A DNA stretch of 17,813 bases, from the NCBI GenBank assembly GCA_948505485.1, contig CAOPQH010000020.1:1-17813 (forward strand). Direction: 5' to 3'. Source of the stretch: an uncultured Clostridia bacterium. Lineage in GTDB: Bacteria > Bacillota > Clostridia > TANB77 > CAG-508. The number at the start of each line of letters is the position of its first letter. Position 1 is the stretch's first letter. The position numbers were made by a program, and so were the translations under genes. The notes below the pieces were generated by a model, which worked only from the letters and a program-made list of their open reading frames with translations, did no database searches and had not been told where the DNA came from. This document shows, piece by piece, positions 1-6,245 of this stretch.

Positions 1-56
1 GCAGGCTCAAAAGAAAAACGCTATTGACACGCGTGACTACTCTACAATATTGAAAT
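1..56 (+). repeat. Intergenic structured repeat, subtype A, right part (cut by the window edge)
   Basis: This is nearly identical to the right two-thirds of the copy at 3851-3938: the CAGGCTC loop, the AAAAGAAAA arm, CTATTGAC, the ACGCGT core and the CTCTA end, then CAATATT. The left half would lie outside the window. The copy lies just upstream of the efp promoter. The exact match to a second copy 3.9 kb away is visible directly. What the element does is unknown. Confidence 0.85.
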
Positions 57-61
57 TACTG

Positions 62-90
62 TTGATTTTTTTAATAAAATAGTGTAAAAT
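62..90 (+). promoter_or_regulatory. Probable sigma-A promoter of efp
   Basis: A TTGATT -35 box (62-67) and a TAAAAT -10 box (85-90) are separated by 17 nt. They lie about 45 nt upstream of the efp start, giving a leader of roughly 40 nt. The assignment rests on consensus match only. Confidence 0.6.
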
Positions 91-135
91 AGTTAAAGTA
101 AAAATATAATAATTAATTTGAAAGGGGAAATATAT

Positions 136-702
136 ATGGCAGCAGTATATTCAGCAGGAGATTTTAGAAATGGAACAACATTTGAAATGGAAGGAAATGT
201 ATTTAGAGTAGTAGAATTTCAACATGTAAAACCAGGAAAAGGAGCGGCTTTTGTTAGAACTAAATTAAGAAATGTAATTTCAGGAGCAGTAATTGAAAAA
301 ACTTTTAATCCATCAGATAAATATCCAGCAGCAGAAATAGAAAAACAAAAAATGCAATATTTATATAACGATGGTGGATTATATTATTTTATGGATAATG
401 AAACATATGAACAAACACCGTTAAATGAAGATCAATTAGGTGATTGTTTAAAATATTTGAAGGAAAATATAGAAGTTACAATGCTTTCATATAAAGGTAA
501 AGTATTTGCAGTAGAGCCACCTATATTTGTTGAATTAGAAGTTACATATACAGAGCCAGGATTTGCAGGGAATACAACTACAACATCTGGTAAGCCAGCA
601 AAATTAGAAACAGGATTAGAATTACAAGTTCCTATGTTTGTAAATATTGGTGATGTATTAAGAATTGATACAAGAACATGTGAATATATGGAAAGAGTTT
701 AA
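136..702 (+). CDS. efp: Translation elongation factor P
   Basis: EF-P binds ribosomes stalled on polyproline stretches, between the P and E sites, and promotes peptide-bond formation. The 188-residue product has the usual family length, with an N-terminal KOW-like domain followed by two OB-fold domains. The KPGKGAAF loop is present, and its second lysine (Lys35) is at the position that carries the post-translational modification in characterised EF-Ps. The C-terminal part has the family pattern KPAKLETGLELQVPMFVNIGDVLRIDT. The ATG at 136 is chosen because AAGGGG lies about 9 nt upstream and the family begins MAAVYSAGDF. An in-frame TTG at 118 overlaps that ribosome binding site and is unlikely to be used. 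A CD1247-like gene follows after 16 nt, so the two are probably co-transcribed. No dedicated modification enzyme is seen in the window. Confidence 0.97.
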   Translation: MAAVYSAGDFRNGTTFEMEGNVFRVVEFQHVKPGKGAAFVRTKLRNVISGAVIEKTFNPSDKYPAAEIEKQKMQYLYNDGGLYYFMDNETYEQTPLNEDQLGDCLKYLKENIEVTMLSYKGKVFAVEPPIFVELEVTYTEPGFAGNTTTTSGKPAKLETGLELQVPMFVNIGDVLRIDTRTCEYMERV

Positions 703-718
703 AAAGAAGGGTGATAAT

Positions 719-1192
719 ATGTCAGACTTAAAAAGAGAATATAAGAGTTTTATGGAGGATATAGAAAAAAATATTGAAAATCCAAAAGACTTAGAATATA
801 TTAAAGATAGAGCAGCAGATTTATTTACAAATATTTTACAACAATTAGATGAAATAATAAATTTCAAAGAAGAAAAAGTTGAATCTATTGTTAAAAGACA
901 AGATGAATTAGAAGAAAAATTTAATAAAGTACAAGGTATTGTAAATAATATAGAAAATGATATTTATGTAGAAGATGGATTTGATTTTGAAATAATTTGT
1001 CCTTATTGTGAAAATGAGTTTGTAATAGATGAAGACGATAATAGGACTGAAGTTCAATGCCCAGAATGTAAGAATATAATAGAGTTAGATTGGTCTGACG
1101 GATTGGAAAATGATGAGTGTGGAGGACATTGTTCACACTGTCATGGTTGCGCAGATGAAGATGAGGAAGAGGAAGAAGATGATGATATGTAG
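719..1192 (+). CDS. CD1247-like zinc-ribbon protein, downstream partner of efp
   Basis: The product is 157 residues and of unknown function. Residues 1-80 are charged and predicted helical (coiled-coil-like, with KEEKVESIVKRQDELEEKF). A four-cysteine zinc ribbon follows (CPYC and CPEC, about 17 residues apart). The tail is unusual: CGGHCSHCHGC, then an almost pure Glu/Asp run. The order of N-terminal helical domain, zinc ribbon and efp linkage matches the clostridial family that databases label CD1247 N-terminal domain protein; I recall this from family knowledge and have not searched for it. The ATG at 719 is chosen because AAGAAGGGTGAT lies just upstream; an earlier ATG at 665 lies inside efp. 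A terminator starts at the stop codon, so efp and this gene form a two-gene unit. A link to translation is only inferred from the position. Confidence 0.8.
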   Translation: MSDLKREYKSFMEDIEKNIENPKDLEYIKDRAADLFTNILQQLDEIINFKEEKVESIVKRQDELEEKFNKVQGIVNNIENDIYVEDGFDFEIICPYCENEFVIDEDDNRTEVQCPECKNIIELDWSDGLENDECGGHCSHCHGCADEDEEEEEDDDM

Positions 1193-1217
1193 AGTTAGAG
1201 GTTTCTAGCTCTTTTTT
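1192..1217 (+). terminator. Rho-independent terminator of efp and the zinc-ribbon gene
   Basis: The arms GAGTTAGA (1192-1199) and TCTAGCTC (1204-1211) form an 8-bp stem with a GGTT loop, followed by six T (1212-1217). The hairpin begins on the last base of the preceding stop codon. Confidence 0.85.
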
Positions 1218-1304
1218 GTTTGATAAGAATTTCTAACTGCAACTTTAATCATCCAAATACTTTTTCTTATTTTTAATAATTTTTTATATATTTTTATTGA
1301 ATTA

Positions 1305-1886
1305 TTAGAAATAATTCAAAGGATTTACATAGTTATTATTTATTCTAATTCCTAAATGAAGGTGAGGACCAGTAGTTGCACCGTTTGTAGGATTTCCGTT
1401 AGAGTCTTTGTATTGATTTCCAGCTACACCATATACATTTTTAGGACCAACTTCTCCAATGACTTGTCCTTGTTTAACGAAATCTCCAACTTTAACTATA
1501 TAGTTGGGAGAACAATGACAGTAAGATACTTTCATATTGCCTATCGTAATAGTTATTGTATAGCCACCACCACCTAAAAAACTAGTAAAGGTAATTTCTC
1601 CGTCAGCAACTGCAATAAGTTTAGCACCTTGTGGAGCACCAATATCAACACCCTTATGAAATGTAGAAGCACCAGCTGTAGGAGCAGTTCTTTTTCCAAA
1701 ATGAGAATTTATTCTTGTATATCCAGGTGCAGGCCAAACAAATCCATTAGGGTTAAAATCTAAAATTTCTCCTTTAATAGTATTAGAAAAATTAATTTCA
1801 TTTGAAAGTATTGTAGGAATAAAGAAAACACAAATAAAGATTATTAAGACAATAATCGAAATAAATAATTTTTTTATAAAAATCAC
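1305..1886 (-). CDS. Membrane-anchored M23 (LytM-type) peptidase
   Basis: This is a probable cell-wall endopeptidase of the M23/LytM family. It starts with a short basic segment and a hydrophobic stretch (KKLFISIIVLIIFICVFFIP), which looks like a signal anchor, so the enzyme domain should be extracellular. The catalytic domain has HKGVD (zinc His and Asp), a YCH motif and HLHLG, the usual M23 metal and catalytic set. It is the only domain. The start is doubtful. The frame stays open upstream into tRNA-Trp, but the ATG at 1994 lies inside the tRNA. A good ribosome binding site (AGAGGTGA, 1883-1890) sits 5 nt before an ATA codon at 1875-1877, which would give IKKLFIS. GTG at 1886 overlaps that site. 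I report the GTG coordinate, but ATA at 1877 is equally plausible. The gene follows tRNA-Trp and may be read through from its promoter. Confidence 0.8.
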   Translation of the reverse strand: MIFIKKLFISIIVLIIFICVFFIPTILSNEINFSNTIKGEILDFNPNGFVWPAPGYTRINSHFGKRTAPTAGASTFHKGVDIGAPQGAKLIAVADGEITFTSFLGGGGYTITITIGNMKVSYCHCSPNYIVKVGDFVKQGQVIGEVGPKNVYGVAGNQYKDSNGNPTNGATTGPHLHLGIRINNNYVNPLNYF

Positions 1887-1966
1887 CTCTGAAAAATTAG
1901 AATTTATAATTTTAGATTTAATAAAAATTTGATAAAATCTTTTTTGAATGATATTAGATATAAATT

Positions 1967-2041
1967 TGGCAGGGGTAGTAGGATTCGAACCCACACAGGC
2001 GGTTTTGGAGACCGATGTGCTACCATTAACACTATACCCCT
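1967..2041 (-). tRNA. tRNA-Trp (anticodon CCA)
   Basis: Read on the minus strand, the cloverleaf has a 7-bp acceptor stem (AGGGGTA with TACCCCT), a short D arm, an anticodon loop CTCCAAA giving anticodon CCA, a TTCGAAT T-loop, discriminator G and an encoded 3' CCA (1967-1969). The CCA anticodon, rather than TCC (Gly), follows from taking the seven-base loop closed by GGT and ACC. The M23 gene starts about 80 nt downstream on the same strand. Confidence 0.95.
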
Positions 2042-2054
2042 AAGTGACTATATT

Positions 2055-2083
2055 ATATTAGCATAAAATTTTTTGTTTTGCAA
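2055..2083 (-). promoter_or_regulatory. Probable promoter of tRNA-Trp
   Basis: On the minus strand a TTGCAA -35 box (2078-2083) and a TAATAT -10 box (2055-2060) are 17 nt apart. The -10 box ends 13 nt before the tRNA 5' end. It diverges from the glyS promoter; the two -35 boxes are 18 nt apart. Confidence 0.6.
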
Positions 2084-2101
2084 TAATTTTAATAAAATAT
2101 A

Positions 2102-2130
2102 TTGATTTTTTTATTTGTTTATTGTATTAT
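2102..2130 (+). promoter_or_regulatory. Probable promoter of the T-box/glyS unit
   Basis: A TTGATT -35 box (2102-2107) and a TATTAT -10 box (2125-2130) are 17 nt apart. Transcription would start near 2137, just before the T-box leader. Confidence 0.6.
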
Positions 2131-2136
2131 ATATGA

Positions 2137-2349
2137 AAATAAATATTTTGTGATGAAAAAGAAGAAGTGTTATAAAATTATTTACAGAGAGCAAGTTATA
2201 TTGCTGAAATACTTGCAATAATTAAACATGGTGGAGCTTTGGAGCAAATTTAATTAAGGTGTCTAAGGAAAATCCTTAGGAATTAGGGTGGAAACGCGGA
2301 ATTTAAACTTTCGTCCCTAGCAAATTGGGCTAGGTATGAAAGTTTTTTT
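2137..2349 (+). promoter_or_regulatory. T-box riboswitch controlling glyS
   Basis: A tRNA-sensing leader for glycine starvation is inferred from its downstream gene. The T-box sequence AGGGTGGAAACGCG (2285-2298) is nearly canonical; its UGG bulge pairs with the NCCA end of uncharged tRNA. A 7-bp hairpin just before it (CTAAGGA and TCCTTAG) fits stem III. Stem I features (AGAGAGC, then GCTGAAAT, then CTTTGGAGC) lie at about 2186-2245. I could not place the specifier codon with confidence. The alternative terminator is very clear: AAACTTTC (2305-2312) with GAAAGTTT (2338-2345), enclosing CCTAGC with GCTAGG, followed by T residues to 2349. Confidence 0.93.
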
Positions 2350-2453
2350 GATATATTATGAAAGACGCATACTTTAAAATGCTTATAACAGAAACAATGT
2401 TATAAATAGTCCGATTTGTTCTTATATCTATTAAATATAAAGGAGGAATTATT

Positions 2454-3836
2454 ATGTTAAAATCAATGGACACATTAGTTGCATTATGCAAAAACAGAGG
2501 ATATATTTATCCTGGATCAGAAATTTATGGAGGACTAGCAAACACTTGGGATTATGGGCCTTTAGGAGTAGAATTAAAAAATAATGTAAAAAAATTATGG
2601 AGCAAGAAATTCATACAAGAAAGCAAATATAATGTAGGATTAGATGCAGCAATTTTAATGAATCCACAAACATGGGTTGCATCAGGTCATGTTGGAGGAT
2701 TTTCAGATCCACTTATAGATTGTAAGGAATGTAAAACAAGACATAGAGCAGACAAATTAATAGAAGAATGGGCACATGATAGTGGAAAAGATATGATTGC
2801 AGATGGTATGACAGACGAAGAAATGATAAAATTTATGGATGATAATAATATTTGTTGTCCTAATTGTGGAGAACATAATTTTACAGATATACGTAAATTT
2901 AATTTAATGTTTAAAACTTTTCAAGGAGTTACAGAAGATGCTAAAGCAGAAATATATTTAAGACCAGAAACAGCACAAGGTATATTTGTAAACTTTAAAA
3001 ATGTTATGAGAACAACAAGAAGAAAATTACCAATGGGAATTGCTCAAATAGGTAAATCTTTCAGAAATGAAATAACACCAGGAAATTTCACATTTAGAAC
3101 AAGAGAATTTGAACAAATGGAACTAGAATTTTTCTGTAAGCCAGGAACTGATTTGGAATGGCATTCATACTGGAAAGAATTTTGTAAAAATTGGCTTTTA
3201 AATCTAGGAATAAAAGAAGAAAATATCAGATTAAGAGATCATTCACCTGAGGAATTATCTCACTATAGTAATGCAACAACAGATATAGAATTTTTATTCC
3301 CATTTGGATGGGGAGAATTATGGGGAATTGCAGATAGAACAGACTTTGATTTAAAAAGTCATATGAATGTTTCGAAGGAAGATTTCACATATTTAGATAC
3401 AGAAACAAATGAAAAATATGTGCCATATTGTATAGAGCCATCACTTGGAGCAGATAGAGTAACATTAGCATTTTTATGTAACAGCTATGATGAAGAAGAA
3501 ATTGCCGAAGGAGATGTAAGAACAGTTTTACATTTACATCCTGCGTTGGCACCATATAAAGTAGCTGTATTGCCACTTTCTAAAAAATTATCAGATAAAG
3601 CACAAGAAGTATATGAAAAGCTTTCTAAAGATTTCATGTGTGATTATGATGAAGCAGGAAGTATAGGAAAACGTTATAGAAGAGAAGATGAAATTGGAAC
3701 ACCTTATTGTGTTACAATTGATTTTGATACATTAGAAGATGATACGGTTACAATAAGAGATAGAGATACTATGGAGCAAGTTAGAGTAAAAATTGATGAA
3801 TTAAATTCATGGATAGAAGAAAAAGTTATAATTTAA
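2454..3836 (+). CDS. glyS: Glycyl-tRNA synthetase, single-chain (alpha2) type
   Basis: A class II aminoacyl-tRNA synthetase that charges tRNA-Gly. At 460 residues it is the homodimeric type found in eukaryotes, archaea and part of the Bacillota, not the alpha2-beta2 GlyQ/GlyS enzyme. Visible landmarks are the N-terminal WDYGPLG segment, a cysteine-rich insert (CKEC near residue 90 and CPNCG near 140) that resembles a zinc knuckle, motif 2 with FRNEITP (Arg204) and EFEQMELEFF, and motif 3 PSLGADR (329-335). The C-terminal anticodon-binding domain includes YDEAGSIGKRYRREDEIGTPYCVTID. The ATG follows AAAGGAGG at good spacing. The gene stands alone, is controlled by the T-box, and is followed by the repeat block at 3851. 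No separate terminator is evident, so the hairpins of that block may end the transcript. Confidence 0.97.
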   Translation: MLKSMDTLVALCKNRGYIYPGSEIYGGLANTWDYGPLGVELKNNVKKLWSKKFIQESKYNVGLDAAILMNPQTWVASGHVGGFSDPLIDCKECKTRHRADKLIEEWAHDSGKDMIADGMTDEEMIKFMDDNNICCPNCGEHNFTDIRKFNLMFKTFQGVTEDAKAEIYLRPETAQGIFVNFKNVMRTTRRKLPMGIAQIGKSFRNEITPGNFTFRTREFEQMELEFFCKPGTDLEWHSYWKEFCKNWLLNLGIKEENIRLRDHSPEELSHYSNATTDIEFLFPFGWGELWGIADRTDFDLKSHMNVSKEDFTYLDTETNEKYVPYCIEPSLGADRVTLAFLCNSYDEEEIAEGDVRTVLHLHPALAPYKVAVLPLSKKLSDKAQEVYEKLSKDFMCDYDEAGSIGKRYRREDEIGTPYCVTIDFDTLEDDTVTIRDRDTMEQVRVKIDELNSWIEEKVII

Positions 3837-3850
3837 TGATACACAAAATA

Positions 3851-3938
3851 TATAGCCGTCAAGCTACCTGTCAATAGGGTGTTTTCTTTTTCGGCAGGCT
3901 CAAAAGAAAAACGCTATTGACACGCGTGACTACTCTAT
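3851..3938 (+). repeat. Intergenic structured repeat, subtype A, complete forward copy
   Basis: Order: end motif CGTCAAGCTACCTG, left arm GTCAATAG (3870-3877), TTTTCTTTT, loop CGGCAGGCTC, AAAAGAAAA, right arm CTATTGAC (3914-3921), palindromic CACGCGTG core, CTACTCTA end. The arms fold into a long hairpin. The right two-thirds repeats positions 1-46. The element sits between glyS and the next copy in opposite orientation. Confidence 0.85.
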
Positions 3939-3967
3939 AAAATTAAAAATATATATTTTTTTAACTT

Positions 3968-4072
3968 GTAGAGAAGCCACGCGTGGTGATAGCACTTTTC
4001 GTTTTAGGAGGTATCCTTTTAGGAAGTACCTAAAACGAAAATGTCCTATTACCAGGTAGCTTGGCGGTTATA
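3968..4072 (-). repeat. Intergenic structured repeat, subtype B, complete reverse copy
   Basis: This is the subtype seen at 17266-17356, in inverted orientation: TGTAGAGAAGCC end, CCACGCGTGG core, GGTGATAG and CTATTACC arms, TTTTCGTTTT and AAAACGAAAA arms, and the AGGTAGCTTGGCGGT end. Its apical loop differs from other copies: it is longer (AGGAGG to GTACCT, about 4006-4032) and can form a further small hairpin. The loop has therefore changed while the stem is kept. Confidence 0.85.
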
Positions 4073-4085
4073 AATAATAAATTAT

Positions 4086-4112
4086 TCTATTACAGGTAGC
4101 TTGACGACTATA
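4086..4112 (-). repeat. Solo end fragment of the intergenic repeat
   Basis: CAGGTAGCTTGACGACTATA (4093-4112) is the inverted counterpart of the outer end at 3851-3870, differing at one base. Only this end of the element is present. It provides the last codon positions and the TAG stop (4108-4110) of the spore-protein gene read on the minus strand. Confidence 0.75.
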
Positions 4113-4284
4113 AATTTCTTTCATATAAATCTTTTATAAATACATCTTTTTCCTCGTATGTATCTATAAATCCAACTTTTGCAACGTCTTTATTGATTCC
4201 TTGAATCCAAACAGGACGTTCATTATAAAAAACGTCAAATTTTTCATCATTATTTAATATTGAATTAATTCTTTCAAATTCCAT
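4108..4284 (-). CDS. sspH: H-type small acid-soluble spore protein
   Basis: This 58-residue product resembles the SspH family of minor small acid-soluble spore proteins, made in the forespore and packed into the spore core. The match is in the pattern rather than a catalytic motif: MEFERINSILNN, then a short acidic stretch, then VFYNERPVWIQGIN, corresponding to the family pattern of an RxxxIL N-terminus, V.Y.G.PVWI and a beta-rich C-terminus. The start at 4284 is chosen because GGAGG lies 5 nt upstream (4290-4294); an upstream ATG at 4317 would add 11 residues with no ribosome binding site. It is a single gene on the minus strand, convergent with glyS across the repeat block, and its stop codon lies in a repeat end. 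This is the main sequence evidence that the organism sporulates. Confidence 0.8.
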   Translation of the reverse strand: MEFERINSILNNDEKFDVFYNERPVWIQGINKDVAKVGFIDTYEEKDVFIKDLYERNL

Positions 4285-4301
4285 AACAACCTCCATTTGA
4301 G

Positions 4302-4330
4302 TAATATACTCTAACAATTATTTTATATAC
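4302..4330 (-). promoter_or_regulatory. Candidate forespore (sigma-G/F type) promoter of sspH
   Basis: On the minus strand GTATA (4326-4330) and TATATTA (4302-4308) are separated by 17 nt. They match the sigma-G pattern (GHATR and CATNHTA) except for the first base of the -10 box. Transcription would start about at the ribosome binding site. In such AT-rich DNA this could be chance. Confidence 0.35.
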
Positions 4331-4369
4331 TTTAAGTATATCCAAATAAAATAAATATATAACAAAAAA

Positions 4370-4398
4370 TTGACTTATAGTTATTTATAATATAAAAT
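4370..4398 (+). promoter_or_regulatory. Probable promoter of the kinase/RNHCP unit
   Basis: A TTGACT -35 box (4370-4375) and a TAAAAT -10 box (4393-4398) are 17 nt apart. Transcription from about 4405 would give a leader of some 110 nt containing the structure at 4429-4491. Confidence 0.6.
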
Positions 4399-4428
4399 GT
4401 AATAGTACAAAATATAATATACTTAAAT

Positions 4429-4491
4429 AATTCACATTAGTTTTCTTATGCAATCATTTTTAATGTGAATTATAAGTTATAAATTGATTGC
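4429..4491 (+). promoter_or_regulatory. Pseudoknot-capable leader before the kinase gene
   Basis: An 11-bp perfect stem (AATTCACATTA 4429-4439 with TAATGTGAATT 4461-4471) closes a 21-nt loop. The loop contains GCAATCA (4450-4456), which is complementary to TGATTGC (4485-4491) just downstream. The two helices can coexist as an H-type pseudoknot ending about 14 nt before the AAGAGG ribosome binding site. I recognise no known riboswitch class. Confidence 0.45.
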
Positions 4492-4517
4492 AAATACTAT
4501 TATTAAGAGGATAAAAA

Positions 4518-6158
4518 ATGAAGATACTATTTAAAGATAAAGAATTTAAAATTGATAATAAAATTACTATTGCAGAATTATTAAAAGATGAAATTATTAA
4601 AAGTAAATACCAAGTAATTGGTGCTACTTTTAATAACGAATATCAAAACCTAAATTTTACAATAGAGCATGATGGAACTATTGAGTTAATCGATATTTCA
4701 ACTAAAGAAGGAATGAAAATATATAGGAGAACATTGGTATATATTTTAGGAAAAGCGTTTGAAGAATGCTATCCAGAAGCTAAAGTTTCTGTAAATTACC
4801 AATTATCAAATTCTATGTTTTGTGATATAGAAAATATGAAAGTTACAAACCAAATGCTAAATGTTGTTAAAAGTAGAATGGGCGAAATAATTAATAGTAA
4901 TTTAGAAATAAAAAAAGTTACTATGAATAGAAAAGAAGCAGAAAAATTTTATGAAGAGACTAATACTTATAAAGGTAGATTACAATTTGATATAAAAAAT
5001 AACAAAGAAATTTATATGTATCACTGTGAAGGATATTATAATTATTGTTATGGAACATTATCTAATACAACTGGAAGTGTTAAATTGTTTGATATTGTAA
5101 AATATAAAGGTGGATTTTTGTTAAGATATCCAAATTCTAAAAATCCAACAGAGATACCCAAATACCAAGATACTAAAAAATTAGCATGGGCATTAGATGA
5201 GTATGATGAAATACATAAAGTTTTAAATGTTAATACAATATATAAATTAAATAGATTAATTAAAGATGAAAAAATTGAAGATTTAATAATGTTAGAAGAA
5301 GCATTACATGAAAAAAAGATAGCTGGAATTGCAGATCAAATTGCTAGAAATGAAAATGTTAAAATGATATTAATTGCAGGTCCATCTTCTTCAGGAAAAA
5401 CTACTTTTGCCCAAAGATTAGGAATTCAATTAAGATTAAATAGATTAAAACCTGTTACTATATCTGTGGATAATTATTTTGTAGAAAGGTCAGAAAATCC
5501 AAAAGATGAAAATGGAGAATATGATTTTGAATGTATAGAAGCAATTGATTTAGAATTGTTTAATAATCATTTAACAAAATTATTAAATGGAGAAGAAATA
5601 GAAGTACCAGAATTTGATTTCTTGAAGGGAACTAAAAGATATAATGGTAAAAAAATGAAGTTAGCTGAAGATGAAGTTCTAGTAATAGAGGGAATTCATT
5701 GCTTAAATGATAAATTAACTAGTAGTATACCTAAAGAACAAAAATATAAAATATATATAAGTGCATTAACAGTATTAAACATGGATAGATTTAATAGAAT
5801 ATCAACAACAGACACAAGATTAGTAAGAAGAATAGTAAGAGATTATCAATTTAGAGGATATTCTGCAAAGCATACAATTTCAGCTTGGAATAGTGTTAAT
5901 AGAGGAGAAGAGAAAAATATATTTCCATTTCAAGAAGATGCTAATTGTATATTTAATACATCTTTAATATATGAATTAGCAGCATTAAAAGAGATTGCAA
6001 TGAAATTGCTAGAAGAGATAGATGAAGAATCAATAGAGCATGCAGAAGCAACTAGAATTATGAATATATTAAAATATTTTGAGCCAATTAAAAGCGAGAA
6101 AATACCTAATAATTCATTATTAAAAGAATTTTTGGGTGGTGGAAGTTTTGAATATTAG
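4518..6158 (+). CDS. Uridine kinase-like nucleoside kinase with N-terminal TGS/ThrRS-like domain
   Basis: A P-loop kinase of the uridine/phosphoribulokinase family fused to an N-terminal region. Residues 1-60 look like a TGS/ubiquitin-like fold. Residues about 60-240 resemble the second additional domain of threonyl-tRNA synthetase, but without visible editing histidines. The kinase part starts near residue 280 with Walker A GPSSSGKT (288-295), then VDNYFVER and ID.ELFNNHL, VLVIEGIHCLN as Walker B, and a RLVRRIVRDYQFRG lid segment. The length of 546 residues matches the fused clostridial family usually labelled nucleoside kinase. Substrate is not proven; phosphorylation of a pyrimidine nucleoside is inferred from the family. 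The start has AAGAGG 7-8 nt upstream. It is preceded by a promoter and a structured leader and followed after 87 nt by the RNHCP gene. Confidence 0.85.
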   Translation: MKILFKDKEFKIDNKITIAELLKDEIIKSKYQVIGATFNNEYQNLNFTIEHDGTIELIDISTKEGMKIYRRTLVYILGKAFEECYPEAKVSVNYQLSNSMFCDIENMKVTNQMLNVVKSRMGEIINSNLEIKKVTMNRKEAEKFYEETNTYKGRLQFDIKNNKEIYMYHCEGYYNYCYGTLSNTTGSVKLFDIVKYKGGFLLRYPNSKNPTEIPKYQDTKKLAWALDEYDEIHKVLNVNTIYKLNRLIKDEKIEDLIMLEEALHEKKIAGIADQIARNENVKMILIAGPSSSGKTTFAQRLGIQLRLNRLKPVTISVDNYFVERSENPKDENGEYDFECIEAIDLELFNNHLTKLLNGEEIEVPEFDFLKGTKRYNGKKMKLAEDEVLVIEGIHCLNDKLTSSIPKEQKYKIYISALTVLNMDRFNRISTTDTRLVRRIVRDYQFRGYSAKHTISAWNSVNRGEEKNIFPFQEDANCIFNTSLIYELAALKEIAMKLLEEIDEESIEHAEATRIMNILKYFEPIKSEKIPNNSLLKEFLGGGSFEY

Positions 6159-6245
6159 TATTTAAAAGAATAATAATATTAAATTTAAAGGGTTTAGGTT
6201 TATGGAATATTGTTAAAACTTAAATATGTTGTAAAGGAAAATTAT

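Noticed and set aside
118..135. TTG start for EF-P six codons upstream
   Set aside because: It overlaps the AAGGGG ribosome binding site of the ATG at 136, and EF-P proteins start MAAV or similar.
1297..1317. Terminator after the M23 gene (GAATTATT/AATAATTC hairpin)
   Set aside because: The stem is all A-T except one pair and there is no continuous U-tract on the minus strand; too weak to call in this base composition.
1887..1994. Extension of the M23 peptidase frame to an ATG at 1994
   Set aside because: The first residues (MGSNPTTPAKF) are the translation of the tRNA-Trp 3' half, a well-known artefact.
2137..2349. T-box responding to tryptophan because of the nearby tRNA-Trp
   Set aside because: The leader reads directly into glyS and the tRNA is on the opposite strand with its own promoter; glycine is the expected effector.
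3851..4112. CRISPR array
   Set aside because: Copies are in opposite orientations, differ in length, are hairpins themselves and have no regular unique spacers.
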